Shown piece by piece: positions 16,534 through 25,207 of a stretch of DNA of 36,409 bases. Each line of letters begins with the position of its first letter. Position 1 is the stretch's first letter. A model generated the notes under the pieces. It was not told where the DNA came from, made no database searches, and saw nothing but the letters and a program-made list of their open reading frames with translations. The stretch comes from JAHELQ01 sp965603365 (GTDB lineage Bacteria > Acidobacteriota > Aminicenantia > UBA2199), in the NCBI GenBank assembly GCA_965603365.1, contig CBFDCR010000053.1, positions 1-36,409 of the forward strand, given 5' to 3'. A program made the translations under genes and the position numbers.

Positions 16534-16707
16534 TTTTCACTTTCTCAGAGTAACTTAAATTATTTGAAATTTTATCACAAACCGCCAAAAAATGCACCAG
16601 GTATAACTATAAAATAAAAATTCTATTTCGTCCGTAGAATAAAAAAGGGTTTTTACTTTACAATCCGTTGTGTTTCTTATAAAATTTTACAATAAAAATG
16701 GTGCAGT

Positions 16708-19077
16708 ATGAATCATAACAACGACCAATCAAACAATGGTGTTAGTATTCCGACCCAGTTGAGCCGGGATTTAGGCCTCTTTCAGGTCACCATGATCGGT
16801 GTGGGAGCCATGATCGGGGCCGGGATATTTGTGTTGACCGGCATCGCCGCCGGTCATGCCGGGCCTGCCCTTATTATGGCCTTTGGCCTGAACGGATTGG
16901 TGACCCTGCTCACCGCGCTCTCCTATGCCGAACTGGGTTCGTCCTTTCCGGAGGCCGGCGGCGGTTACCTCTGGGTCAAAGAGGGATTGGGCGGCCTGAG
17001 CGGTTTCCAGGCCGGCTGGATGAGCTGGTTTGCCCATGCCGTGGCCTGCAGTCTCTACATCCTGGGCTTTGGTTACTACTTCTGGGAGGCCCTCCGCTTC
17101 CTGCGGGTGGATACCATTATTACGCCCCTGCTCACGTCGGTCTTTCCTGGGGGGGGTGACCTCTCCGCAGCCGTTCAAAAAGTTTTAGCCGTATTGGTGG
17201 TTCTATTCTTCGGGTATGTTAATTTCCGGGGGGCTTCGGAAACCGGTAAATGGGGCAGTTATATCACCATCCTCAAGGTCGTTATTTTGGCGGGCTTCGC
17301 CATATCGGGTTTCCTGGTCATCTTAAAAAATCCCCAATGGATTGCCAAGTTCGAGCCCTTCATGCCCCAGGGCTTTGCCGGTGTGCTGGGGGCCATGGGT
17401 TTGACCTACATCGCCTTCGAGGGTTACGAGATCATTGTCCAGAGCGGGGAGGAGATTAAGAATCCGAGCAAGAATATCCCCCGGGCCATTTTTATATCGT
17501 TGGCCATTGTGGTGCCGGTATACATATTGGTGGGATTCATCGCCTTAGGCGCGGTAGAGGTCCCCGAAGCGTTTCGGCAGGCCCATCCGGAAATTGTCCG
17601 CATCTGGGATTACCTGGCCTTTGCCAAAGAGGGGGCCATGGTGGAAGCGGCCAAACAGTTTATGCCCCTGGGTTACCTGATGATGATACTGGGCGGCCTG
17701 TTCGCCACCATGTCGGCCCTGAATGCCACCATCTATTCTTCCTCCCGGGTCTCCTTTGCCATGGGTCGCGACAAGAACCTGCCGGATGTGTTCGGCAAGA
17801 TCCACCCGCAAAAGCGCACCCCCCACATGGCGGTATTTATTTCGGTAATCCTGATCGTGCTCATGGCCCTGGTCCTGCCCATCGAAGATGTGGCTGCTGC
17901 TGCCGACATCATGTTTATCTTGCTGTTCCTGCAGGTCAACTGGACATTGATTACTTTACGGAAGCGAAAATCGAGAATAAAGCGGCCCTTTAAGGTGCCG
18001 CTGGTGCCGCTGATTCCCATCCTGGCCATCCTGCTGCAATTGATCCTGGGCTATTTTCTCTTTCACCTCAGTCCCATTGCCTGGGCCACCGCCCTGGTAT
18101 GGCTGGTGTTGGGGGGCTTCATCTATTACGCCTATGCCCGGAACCGGGAAAAAGAGCGGGCCGAGGCCCAGATTGTCTACGAGGAAAAATTGCCCGTCAA
18201 GGCCGGTTACCGCATCCTGGTGCCCCTGGCCCATCCGGATCACGTGGGGGATTTGATCACCATTGCCGCCTCCATCGCCAGGGAGCGGCGAGGTGAGATC
18301 CTGGCTTTAGGGATCATCGAGGTTCCCGAACAGTTGCCGGTTGCCCAGGGTATCGAATTCAAGGATGAGTCCAAGGGTATCCTGGCTAAGGCAGCGGAGT
18401 ACGGCAAAGCCAACAAGGTTGTGGTCAATGCCTTGCTGCGCATCGGCCACAGCGTGAACAAGGCGATCATCGACACCGTAAAGGAGCGGGACATTGACTT
18501 GATGGTGATGGGCTGGAAGGGATTCAGCAACACCATGGGTTCTGTCTTCGGCGGCATACTGGACGACGTGGTGATGAATGCCGAGTGCGACGTGGTGATG
18601 ATCAAGATGGTTCACCTGGAAAAGATGAAGACGATACTGCTGCCCACCTCCGGCGGTCCCCATGCCAATTTTGCCCTGGAGATTACCCCGGCCATTGCCG
18701 CCGCCTATAACAGCGAAGTGGAGGTGACCATGGTGGTGCCGCCGGGTATCGCACTCTCCCAGAGGGAGATTTATCAAGAACGGGTGGACGCCGGGGTGGA
18801 TTTTCTCAAGGATAAGGTTAGAAGGGTAAAGGGCAGACTGATCAAGGCCAGAAGTATCTCCACCGGTATTCTGAAAGAGGTGGAGAGGTACGATGCCTGT
18901 GTTATGGGCGCGGCCCGGGAAGGGGTGATGCAGCAAATCCTGTTTGGCAGCATCCCCGAACGGATCGCCCGCCGGAGCCGTCATACCGTGATCATGGTCA
19001 AGAAACATCAAGGTACACTGCAAAACATCATCGGCCGGTTCTTTCACAAACCCAAAGAACGGGTCGGCAAAAGATAA
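16708..19077 (+). CDS. APC-family amino acid permease with two C-terminal USP domains
   Basis: 789 residues. The first 480 form a 12-helix APC transporter, opening with LGLFQVTMIGVGAMIGAGIFVLTGIAAGHAGPA-type sequence (helix 1 with the GAMIGAGIF unwound segment) and including the SYAELGSSFPEAGGGYLWV block. Two universal stress protein domains follow: about 490-635 (GWKGFSNTMGSVFGGILDDV) and about 637-770 (GAAREGVMQQILFGSIPERIA), both with the G-x2-G-x9-G(S/T)-like nucleotide-binding motif in recognisable or slightly changed form. The tandem USPs may sense ATP/AMP and gate amino acid uptake (inference). The 174-bp upstream region is AT-rich. It is followed 21 bp later by the bactofilin gene. 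Confidence 0.92.
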   Translation: MNHNNDQSNNGVSIPTQLSRDLGLFQVTMIGVGAMIGAGIFVLTGIAAGHAGPALIMAFGLNGLVTLLTALSYAELGSSFPEAGGGYLWVKEGLGGLSGFQAGWMSWFAHAVACSLYILGFGYYFWEALRFLRVDTIITPLLTSVFPGGGDLSAAVQKVLAVLVVLFFGYVNFRGASETGKWGSYITILKVVILAGFAISGFLVILKNPQWIAKFEPFMPQGFAGVLGAMGLTYIAFEGYEIIVQSGEEIKNPSKNIPRAIFISLAIVVPVYILVGFIALGAVEVPEAFRQAHPEIVRIWDYLAFAKEGAMVEAAKQFMPLGYLMMILGGLFATMSALNATIYSSSRVSFAMGRDKNLPDVFGKIHPQKRTPHMAVFISVILIVLMALVLPIEDVAAAADIMFILLFLQVNWTLITLRKRKSRIKRPFKVPLVPLIPILAILLQLILGYFLFHLSPIAWATALVWLVLGGFIYYAYARNREKERAEAQIVYEEKLPVKAGYRILVPLAHPDHVGDLITIAASIARERRGEILALGIIEVPEQLPVAQGIEFKDESKGILAKAAEYGKANKVVVNALLRIGHSVNKAIIDTVKERDIDLMVMGWKGFSNTMGSVFGGILDDVVMNAECDVVMIKMVHLEKMKTILLPTSGGPHANFALEITPAIAAAYNSEVEVTMVVPPGIALSQREIYQERVDAGVDFLKDKVRRVKGRLIKARSISTGILKEVERYDACVMGAAREGVMQQILFGSIPERIARRSRHTVIMVKKHQGTLQNIIGRFFHKPKERVGKR

Positions 19078-19098
19078 ATTTGAAGATAGGGAGGCGTT

Positions 19099-19506
19099 AT
19101 GAATAGCATGAGATTTACCGATGTTGTGGGTGAAGGCGAAGGCAAGACGTTTATCGGTACTGCCACCAGGATCGTCGGGAAATTGGAAGGCGATCATGAT
19201 ATCCACTTAGAGGGTGAACTGGAGGGGAAAGTCAGGTTGAAGGCCCTGCTGATTATCGGCGAGAAGGGCCGGTTGAAGGGCGAGGTGGTGGCCGATAATG
19301 TGATCGTAGAGGGGAATGTGGATGGGCAGGTGGTGGCCAAAAACAATATCGAAATCCGTACCACCGGGAGTTTTAGAGGCGATATCGCCTGCAAACAGAT
19401 CGCCATCGCCGATGGGGCCTACTTCCAGGGCAGTGTGAAGATGGAGGATGAAAATACCTTAACCCCCACATATTTTAAAGAGAAACGCCAGGATCTGAAA
19501 AAATAG
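19099..19506 (+). CDS. Bactofilin
   Basis: A 135-residue protein with the beta-helical DUF583 core: GTATRIVGKLEGDHDIHLEG, then LEGKVRLKALLIIGEKGRLK, GEVVADNVIVEGNVDGQV, NNIEIRTTGSFRGDIACKQI and AIADGAYFQGSVKM, each strand marked by hydrophobic/glycine spacing. Bactofilins polymerise at the inner face of the membrane, shape cells and localise peptidoglycan enzymes. GGGAGG with about 5 nt spacing supports the ATG at 19099. It lies 21 bp after the permease gene and ends 11 bp from the convergent transglycosylase gene, so two envelope genes sit side by side. Confidence 0.93.
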   Translation: MNSMRFTDVVGEGEGKTFIGTATRIVGKLEGDHDIHLEGELEGKVRLKALLIIGEKGRLKGEVVADNVIVEGNVDGQVVAKNNIEIRTTGSFRGDIACKQIAIADGAYFQGSVKMEDENTLTPTYFKEKRQDLKK

Positions 19507-19517
19507 AGGGGATGTGC

Positions 19518-20276
19518 CTAATCTCTAAACTCCTGCTTTGACCGGCGGTAGTCATCATCGGAAATATATTGATACCTGTGCAGCTTGTCCAGCAGGAAGT
19601 TGAATCGCCATTTCAGGTAGCCGGAGGTGGACGAGCGGGGCGTGACCCGCAGGGGTTTGGGGATAACCGCCACCAGGCGGAGGATTTCGCTCAGGCTTAA
19701 TCGGTCCACCGGCTTGTTAAAGTAGTACTCCGAGGCCGCCTCCACTCCAAAGATGCCGGGGCCGAATTCGATGACATTTAAATAGAGGCAGAAAATACGA
19801 TCCTTCGACAGGTGCCGTTCCAGTTTTTTGGCAATAAAAAATTCCCGGACCTTTCGATAGTACGATCTTCCGGTGGAGAGAAACAGGTTTTTGGCCAACT
19901 GCTGGGTAATGGTGCTGGCCCCCCGCAGCGGTTTGCCGGTATGGTATTTTTTCTTGATGGCCTCTTTGAACTCCTGCCAGTCGATGCCGTTGTGATGGTA
20001 AAAGCCCGCATCCTCGGAGATGCGCACCGTGTCCTTCAGCAGCCCGGGAATAGTCTTCCAATCCACCCAGCGCTGGCGAATCGCCAATTTTTTTCCCGCC
20101 TGCCGGGCTTCGCTTTTTCGCTGCTCCATCAGGGCCGTGGTTTTGGGATTTTTGGTCTTCAAATCAGACACATCCGGCAGGGAGAGGAAAAAGTAGCCGA
20201 TCCCCAGCAGGCCCACAGCAGCGGTGGCGATGATGCCCACTATCATCCATTTTTTTAATCGATTCTTCTTCTTCAA
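19518..20276 (-). CDS. mtgA: Monofunctional peptidoglycan transglycosylase (GT51)
   Basis: 252 residues. One membrane anchor (IVGIIATAAVGLLGIGYFFL) is followed by a GT51 domain that polymerises lipid II glycan chains in the periplasm. The motifs are all present: RISEDAGFYHHNGIDW with catalytic Glu88, RGASTITQQLAKNLFL, RKVREFFIAKKLE, and YLNVIEFGPGIFGVEAAS. There is no transpeptidase domain. The start is taken as TTG at 20276 because AAGGAG lies 9 nt upstream; the longer frame to 20354 would overlap the kinase gene by 62 bp. It is 16 bp downstream of the kinase-ankyrin gene and probably co-transcribed with it. Confidence 0.92.
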   Translation of the reverse strand: MKKKNRLKKWMIVGIIATAAVGLLGIGYFFLSLPDVSDLKTKNPKTTALMEQRKSEARQAGKKLAIRQRWVDWKTIPGLLKDTVRISEDAGFYHHNGIDWQEFKEAIKKKYHTGKPLRGASTITQQLAKNLFLSTGRSYYRKVREFFIAKKLERHLSKDRIFCLYLNVIEFGPGIFGVEAASEYYFNKPVDRLSLSEILRLVAVIPKPLRVTPRSSTSGYLKWRFNFLLDKLHRYQYISDDDYRRSKQEFRD

Positions 20277-20292
20277 ATGGTTCGACTCCTTA

Positions 20293-22404
20293 TTAACGGG
20301 CACCGTGTTTGCGGAGAACCTCGGCGCTTTTGGATTTATTGCCGTGCAAGGCATAGGCCAGCGGCGTTTGCCCTTTTTGATTGCGGGCGTTCACGTCGGC
20401 GCCTTTGGATAGGAGTAAGCGGACGGTTTCCAGCTTGCCGTTTCCGGCCGCCATATGGAGCGGTGAATCTCCTTTTTTATTCTCGCCGGATCTGGCATTT
20501 ACATCTGCCCCTTTTGCGATTAAAATCTCAACCTTACCGGTTCGGCCGTATTCGGCCGCCTTATAAAGAGGGGTTTCGCCGCGGTTATCTCTAGCATTGG
20601 GGTCGGCGCCTTTTTCGATTAAGAAGGCCACCAGCTCCTTCTCCCCATCCTTAGAGTAGGCCGCCCTATGGAGGGGGGTCTCGCCGTCATCTTCTTTGGC
20701 ATTGACGCCGGCGCCGTTTGTTATCAAAATTTCGGCAGTGGCTTTATTTTCCGCCATATGCAGCGGCGTGGTTCCACTGTTGTTTTTGACATTCACGTCT
20801 GCGCCGTTTTTTACTAAGACTTCAACCACAGGAGTACGCCCGGATTTAGCGGCTGCATGGAGAATGGTTTCGCTGTATTTATCGCGGCTGTTGATATCTG
20901 CGCCCTTTTCGATCAGCACCTTCACTGTTTCGACAAAACCGTAGGTGGCGGCCATTCTTAGGGGGGTCCTCCCATAACGCTGCCTGGCCTTTACATCTGC
21001 ACCTTTCTCGATTAAGAGTCTAACCGTCTCGGTCTTCCCGCTTCTGGCTGCATGGTGCAGGGGGGTCCAATCGTTTTTGTCCCGGGTATCGACTTCTGCA
21101 CCGCTGGAGATTAACAGGGCGGCGATCTCCCGCTTTCCTGAAGTTGCCGCTTTGTGCAGCGGTGTCCTGCCGTATTTGTCTTGCAGGTTCACATCGATGC
21201 CTCTCATCTTCAAAATCTTTGCCGCCTCTTCGGGCTTGAGAGACGACATGCGTCTTAACAATCTTTGGTTGAGCTTTTGGGTCTCTTCCGGCGACAACCT
21301 GACCTCTTCGACTTTCCTGGTTTTTTCAACTTTAACCGGCCTTTGAACCTGCTTCTCCTCTGCCGCCGCCTGTTTTTCCGGGGCGGCCGGTACTTTATCC
21401 GTTTCTATTTCAAGTATGGGTTTTTTATTATCGCTCTGGATTACAGGCTTTTGGACCGGCGGTTCTTTTCCCTGGTTCAGCAGGATAATCAGTGCTCCCA
21501 CCAACACCGCCAATACTACCGCCAGTACGCCCACCAGGACTTTGCGGGAACCGGTGGGGCCGGCAGTTTCGGGTTCTTCGGGGGGTTCTTGAAGCCTGCC
21601 GGTATCGGTTGTGGGCTCTTCAATGAAGCGGATCAACTCCCGGCCGTTTTGAATCCTCTCCCCCGGGTTTTTGGCCATCATCCTGTCGATGATTGGCTGG
21701 AAGTGTTTCAACTTTTCCGGCAGCCGGGGCACCGGCTCCTGGATATGCTTGATCAGCAGACCGGCCGTGCTCTCCGATTCGTATGGGGTGCTGCCGGTGA
21801 GCATCTCGTACAGTATGACCCCCAGGCTGTAAAAATCGCTGCGGCCATCCACCTTTTCGCCCCGCGCCTGCTCCGGGCTCATGTAGTGGGGGGTGCCGAT
21901 ACTCATGCCCGTGGCGGTCAGTTTGGTGGCGGTGTCCATGGCTTTGGCAATGCCGAAATCCACCAGCACCGGGGTGCCGTCCTCCCGGAACAGTATGTTT
22001 TCCGGTTTGAGGTCCCGGTGCACAAAACCCTTTTGGTGGGCATAATCTAAGGCGCCTGCCAGTTGGTACAGGATGGAGAAGGCCGCTTGAGGCGAGAGTT
22101 CCTTGCCCGATATTTTATGCTTCAAGCCCCGGGGCAGGTACTCCATCACGATGTAGTAGGTGCTGCCCGACTGGCCCACGTCGTGGATGGTGATGATGTT
22201 GGGGTGTACCAGTTTGGCTGCGGTGCGGGCCTCTTTGAGGAAACGCTGCAAGAATTGTTCGTCCCGGAACAGGGCCGGGACCAGCACCTTGATGGCTACC
22301 TGCCGTTCCAGGTTCTCCTGTACCCCCAGGTAGACATCCGCCATGCCGCCCTGACCGGCCTTTTCCATTATTTTGTATCCGGGTATATCTAACGGTTGAT
22401 CCAT
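20293..22404 (-). CDS. Membrane Ser/Thr protein kinase with nine ankyrin repeats
   Basis: 703 residues. The N-terminal Hanks-type kinase domain (about 9-267) has GQGGMADVYLG, Lys39 in VAIKV, HRDLKPEN with Asp131, DFG at 149-151 and GTPHYMSPEQARG, so it should be active. A single membrane segment (VLVGVLAVVLAVLVGALIILL, about 288-308) is followed by a proline/charged linker rich in E and K. Then come nine ankyrin repeats (about 405-700) with TPLH signatures at 33-residue spacing, on the outer side if the kinase is cytoplasmic. The ankyrin stack is a protein-binding sensor candidate. AAGGAG 6-7 nt before the ATG supports the start. The transglycosylase gene directly downstream suggests a link to cell-wall control (inference). 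Confidence 0.93.
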   Translation of the reverse strand: MDQPLDIPGYKIMEKAGQGGMADVYLGVQENLERQVAIKVLVPALFRDEQFLQRFLKEARTAAKLVHPNIITIHDVGQSGSTYYIVMEYLPRGLKHKISGKELSPQAAFSILYQLAGALDYAHQKGFVHRDLKPENILFREDGTPVLVDFGIAKAMDTATKLTATGMSIGTPHYMSPEQARGEKVDGRSDFYSLGVILYEMLTGSTPYESESTAGLLIKHIQEPVPRLPEKLKHFQPIIDRMMAKNPGERIQNGRELIRFIEEPTTDTGRLQEPPEEPETAGPTGSRKVLVGVLAVVLAVLVGALIILLNQGKEPPVQKPVIQSDNKKPILEIETDKVPAAPEKQAAAEEKQVQRPVKVEKTRKVEEVRLSPEETQKLNQRLLRRMSSLKPEEAAKILKMRGIDVNLQDKYGRTPLHKAATSGKREIAALLISSGAEVDTRDKNDWTPLHHAARSGKTETVRLLIEKGADVKARQRYGRTPLRMAATYGFVETVKVLIEKGADINSRDKYSETILHAAAKSGRTPVVEVLVKNGADVNVKNNSGTTPLHMAENKATAEILITNGAGVNAKEDDGETPLHRAAYSKDGEKELVAFLIEKGADPNARDNRGETPLYKAAEYGRTGKVEILIAKGADVNARSGENKKGDSPLHMAAGNGKLETVRLLLSKGADVNARNQKGQTPLAYALHGNKSKSAEVLRKHGAR

Positions 22405-22461
22405 GGTTTAACTCCTTAAGGTAAATATTTCAGTTTTTTCATGGGATTTGAAGTAGTTTTT

Positions 22462-22758
22462 TCAGGGCCTCCAGGTACTTGAGGAATACGACTTGCAGCG
22501 GGATTTTGAATATCTGCAAGTACGCTCCCGGAATTGAAAGCGCCGGTAGAATTCCGGGTCTACAGTGGGCAGCGATTGGCTCCGGCCGATTTTCCGGATC
22601 TCCTCTAAGGAGATCTTCTTCTCATACTCTATTGTCCAGCCGAACGGTACTTTTGACCCTAACAGCGCATAATCTTTAACCTGTTGGGCCAAAGAATTCA
22701 GCCCCAGGAGTATGATGAAGCCGGTCAACACTATAAACGTTCGCTTTTTCAAACTCAT
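22462..22758 (-). CDS. Small exported protein of unknown function
   Basis: 98 residues from ATG 22758 with a signal peptide or anchor (MSLKKRTFIVLTGFIILLGLNSLAQQ), then VPFGWTIEYEKKISLEEIRKIGR and an arginine/serine-rich tail. The tail (RERTCRYSKSRCKSYSSSTWRP) has a different character from the rest and may follow a frameshift. The Shine-Dalgarno site is weak. The gene lies 57 bp upstream of the kinase-ankyrin gene on the same strand and could be in its operon. I do not recognise a family. Confidence 0.45.
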   Translation of the reverse strand: MSLKKRTFIVLTGFIILLGLNSLAQQVKDYALLGSKVPFGWTIEYEKKISLEEIRKIGRSQSLPTVDPEFYRRFQFRERTCRYSKSRCKSYSSSTWRP

Positions 22759-22807
22759 CGGATTTAGTAACCTATTATAACCACACTCACCCCCAGGGTC
22801 AAGGGAG

Positions 22808-22833
22808 AAAGATTTTTGAGCTGTCCCCTTTCC
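22808..22833. repeat. Dispersed GGCTGTCCCCTTTCC-type element, copy 1
   Basis: The sequence reads GATTTTTGAGCTGTCCCC then TTTCC, preceded by AAA. Similar elements lie at 23057-23081 and 23420-23444. They share the core TTTTGRGCTGTCCCYTTCC with small changes and all have the same orientation. A related TTTGTCCCCTTTCG is at 557-570. Its function is unknown; it may be a remnant of a short mobile element. Confidence 0.5.
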
Positions 22834-22960
22834 GGCATTAATATCCGCCTGCCGGGCCAACCAAAAGGTTTTCTCCTCTCTTTGGTGGCAGAAATTTCAG
22901 GGACAGTCGGCGATCACGTTTTTATGACAAGATCTGGTAGGTTTTCCCTGTTGGGAAGGC

Positions 22961-22980
22961 AGATTTTCCCGTCCCCTACA
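22961..22980. repeat. Decayed REP-like half element
   Basis: AGATTTTCCCGTCCCCTACA resembles the right half of the REP palindrome (AGATCTGCGTCCCCTACA) with several changes. The left half is not recognisable. Confidence 0.35.
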
Positions 22981-23062
22981 ACTTTAAACTTCGCTCTCGA
23001 TCCTCCCGGATGAGTCGGAGGGGGTCGGTAAGGTTATATTTTTTCAGGTCTTCGGCGAGTTT
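22976..23062 (-). pseudogene. Relic of an antitoxin-like gene, C-terminal part
   Basis: On the minus strand 28 codons read KLAEDLKKYNLT followed by DPLRLIREDRERSLKL and a stop. A DPL-x-LIREDR ending is common in short antitoxin-type proteins. There is no convincing start, and the frame upstream runs into the dispersed element at 23057-23081. It looks like the 3' end of a small gene cut by that element. Confidence 0.4.
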
Positions 23063-23081
23063 TTGGCCTGTCCCCTTCCGG
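23057..23081. repeat. Dispersed element, copy 2
   Basis: GAGTTTTTGGCCTGTCCCCT followed by TCCGG, related to the copies at 22808 and 23420. It abuts the relic antitoxin reading frame. Confidence 0.45.
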
Positions 23082-23103
23082 TTGCCCAAGGTACATGGGC
23101 AGG

Positions 23104-23334
23104 TCAGCGCCACTCCAGGGCTTTTTTCTGGAGTTCCAGTGAGGTATATTGGGAACGGTACTCTTTTAGGGCACCGGCCCAATTTTGGGACAATTTTTTC
23201 CCCTTTCTTTTCTCCGGGGACTTCTGAACCGGCAGTACAATGAGTTCAACCTCCGCAGCTTCCTTTAACCCATGCGGAAGATTAACGACTCCGGTCAATT
23301 TTTTGCTGTTAATAATTTCTCTATAAGCCTGCAT
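23104..23334 (-). CDS. Antitoxin-like small protein, probably orphan
   Basis: 76 residues from ATG 23334: MQAYREIINSKKLTGVVNLP, then HGLKEAAEVELIVLPVQ and a basic tail ending in LELQKKALEWR. The N-terminal half resembles short AbrB/DUF2281-type antitoxins, which open with a helix and an L-P-x-x-L-K strand pair ending in VELIVLP. GAGGAG lies about 12 nt upstream, a loose spacing. No toxin gene (for instance a PIN domain) follows; only the relic at 22976-23062 does. It is probably an orphan or decaying toxin-antitoxin remnant. Confidence 0.55.
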   Translation of the reverse strand: MQAYREIINSKKLTGVVNLPHGLKEAAEVELIVLPVQKSPEKRKGKKLSQNWAGALKEYRSQYTSLELQKKALEWR

Positions 23335-23686
23335 CGGTTCGCCATTCTCCTCTTGACAAATTTGTTTTTCTAAACACACTGATATTGTATTATTGTCATC
23401 CCGTTTTGTCAACCAGCGCAAAGATTTTGGGCTGTCCCTGTTCCACCCATCTAAAAACCGATTAGAAACCGCGGGAAACCGCGGACGGTGCGTGTGAATG
23501 TGTGCGTTTTCTATCACCTGCTATCCTTCTTCTTATTTCTTCCCTTTTTGCAAAACAGCCATGGCAAAATGTGAAATGGCAGTGGGGGGTGTCTTGAAAT
23601 TTGCGGCGGGTTGTGTTATGTCATTACTTTGTTTGACTTTTTTTGGTGTTGCTGTGTCGCTGAGAATTTTTTCATGGAGGCCGTGA
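23335..23686. other. Intergenic stretch before the symporter operon
   Basis: About 350 bp without a credible gene. It contains the third dispersed element at 23420-23444 and a direct GAAACCGCGG repeat (23466-23475 and 23476-23485, the second as GAAACCGCGG after one extra G). The only clear signal for the downstream gene is the Shine-Dalgarno GGAGG at 23676-23680. I see no promoter with good hexamers and spacing. Confidence 0.4.
23420..23444. repeat. Dispersed element, copy 3
   Basis: AAAGATTTTGGGCTGTCCCT followed by GTTCC. It aligns with copy 1 (22808-22833) over its full length apart from a few substitutions. Confidence 0.5.
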
Positions 23687-25201
23687 ATGAATATCGGTGG
23701 AATCGACCTGGTGATTGTGATCGCCTACCTGGTGGCGATCCCGCTGTTTGGGGTCTACTTTAAAAAGTATGTGAAGACCGAACAGGACTATTTCCTGGCC
23801 GGTAAGATGCTGCCCTGGTGGGTGATCGGCATGTCCATTATCGGCACCAATATCGGTGCCTACGATTACATGGGCGCGGCCGGCGGGGCCTACCGTTTCG
23901 GCATTGCCCAGGCCCACTACGAATGGATCGGCGCCATCCCGGCCATCGTGCTGTCGGCCTTGCTCTTCGTGCCCTACTACTGGAAGGCCGGGGTGTATAC
24001 GGTGCCGGAATTTTTGGGCAAACGCTACAATACCGCGGTACGGGTGATCGAGTCCCTGCTCTGGGGAACTTTTTTGGCCTGTGTGCTGGGGGTCTTCTTC
24101 TGGGCCAGCGGCCTCATGCTCAACGAATACTTAGGCATCCCGGTTGAATTGAGCCTGGTCATCACCGCGGTCATCGTGGGGATCTACACCATTACCGGCG
24201 GCCTGGCCGCAGTGGCCATGACCGACGTGGTGCAACTGCTGGTGATGTTCATCGGCGGCCTGGCCCTCACCATCCTGGGCCTGTGGACCGTGGGCGGCTG
24301 GTCCGGCCTGGTGGCTAAAATCGCCCCTGCCCACCCCATGCACTTCAAGTTGTTCCTGCCCCTCGATAATCCCACCTATCCCTGGTTGGGCATGATCTTC
24401 GGCCTGGCCCTGGTGCTCTCTCCTGCCTGGTGGTGCTGTCACCAGGCCATTATCCAGCGTACCTTAGGGGCCAGGAGCGAGTGGGATGCCAAGGCCGGCA
24501 TGTTGTTTGCCGCCTTTCCCAAGATGTTTATCCCGCTTTTGGTGGTGCTGCCGGGACTGTTGGCTTTAGCCTTAAATCCCCACCTGGCCGGCCCGGACAT
24601 GGACAAGGCCTTCCCCTGGCTCATCAAGAACCTGCTGCCCACCGGCCTGGCGGGATTGGTATTTGCCGCGTTCATGGCGGCCCTGATATCCAGTGTAGAC
24701 TCCACCCTGAATTCTGCCGCCACCCTGTGGACCCGGGATATCTATCAGCGGTTTTTTCGCAAAACAGCTTCCGACCGCCACTACTTGAAGGTGGGCCGGA
24801 TCTTGACTTTTGTCTTCGTCATCTGGGCCATTGTGTTTGCCCCCCTCACCCAGAAGTTCCCGGGCATCTACGTGGCCATGCAGACCCTGCTGTCGATTTT
24901 CCAGGGCCCCACCTTTGCCATCACCCTGCTGGGTATCTACTGGAAACGGGCCAATCAATGGGGCGGCCTGGCCGGGCTGTTGGGGGGCGTGGCCATCTCC
25001 GCCTGCCTGTTTCTCTTTGTGAAGTGGAGCTTTCTCTATATTGCCTGGTGGTCCTTTGTCGGGGCGCTGCTGATCACGGTGGCGGTGAGTCTGCTGACCA
25101 GGCCCGAACCCATCGAGAAACTGGAGGGGTTGGTCTACGGCCTGGTGGTCAAGGACAGGGGTATTCAAGAGGCCCTGAAAAAACGGGCGGAAGGGAGGTA
25201 G
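23687..25201 (+). CDS. Sodium:solute symporter (SSS family)
   Basis: A 504-residue membrane protein with about 13 helices. It opens with GGIDLVIVIAYLVAIPLFGVYF, and the family features follow: a short cytoplasmic loop TEQDYFLAGKMLPWWVIGMSIIGTNIG (the core helix 1 region that binds Na+), GVYTVPEFLGKRYN, and the AAFMAALISSVDSTLNSAATLWTRDIY signature of helix 8, which also forms the Na+ site. It should import a sugar, amino acid or organic acid with Na+; the substrate cannot be told. The start is supported by GGAGG at 23676-23680. Three small genes follow closely and likely share its transcript. Confidence 0.93.
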   Translation: MNIGGIDLVIVIAYLVAIPLFGVYFKKYVKTEQDYFLAGKMLPWWVIGMSIIGTNIGAYDYMGAAGGAYRFGIAQAHYEWIGAIPAIVLSALLFVPYYWKAGVYTVPEFLGKRYNTAVRVIESLLWGTFLACVLGVFFWASGLMLNEYLGIPVELSLVITAVIVGIYTITGGLAAVAMTDVVQLLVMFIGGLALTILGLWTVGGWSGLVAKIAPAHPMHFKLFLPLDNPTYPWLGMIFGLALVLSPAWWCCHQAIIQRTLGARSEWDAKAGMLFAAFPKMFIPLLVVLPGLLALALNPHLAGPDMDKAFPWLIKNLLPTGLAGLVFAAFMAALISSVDSTLNSAATLWTRDIYQRFFRKTASDRHYLKVGRILTFVFVIWAIVFAPLTQKFPGIYVAMQTLLSIFQGPTFAITLLGIYWKRANQWGGLAGLLGGVAISACLFLFVKWSFLYIAWWSFVGALLITVAVSLLTRPEPIEKLEGLVYGLVVKDRGIQEALKKRAEGR

Positions 25202-25207
25202 GTCAAC

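Noticed and set aside
18307..19206. Long minus-strand open frame of 299 codons across the permease USP region
   Set aside because: It is the antisense shadow of a clear APC-USP gene; its translation is rich in His/Gly/Pro with no domain pattern.
21265..22050. 261-codon plus-strand frame opposite the kinase gene
   Set aside because: Antisense to conserved kinase and linker sequence; no ribosome-binding site and no recognisable motif.
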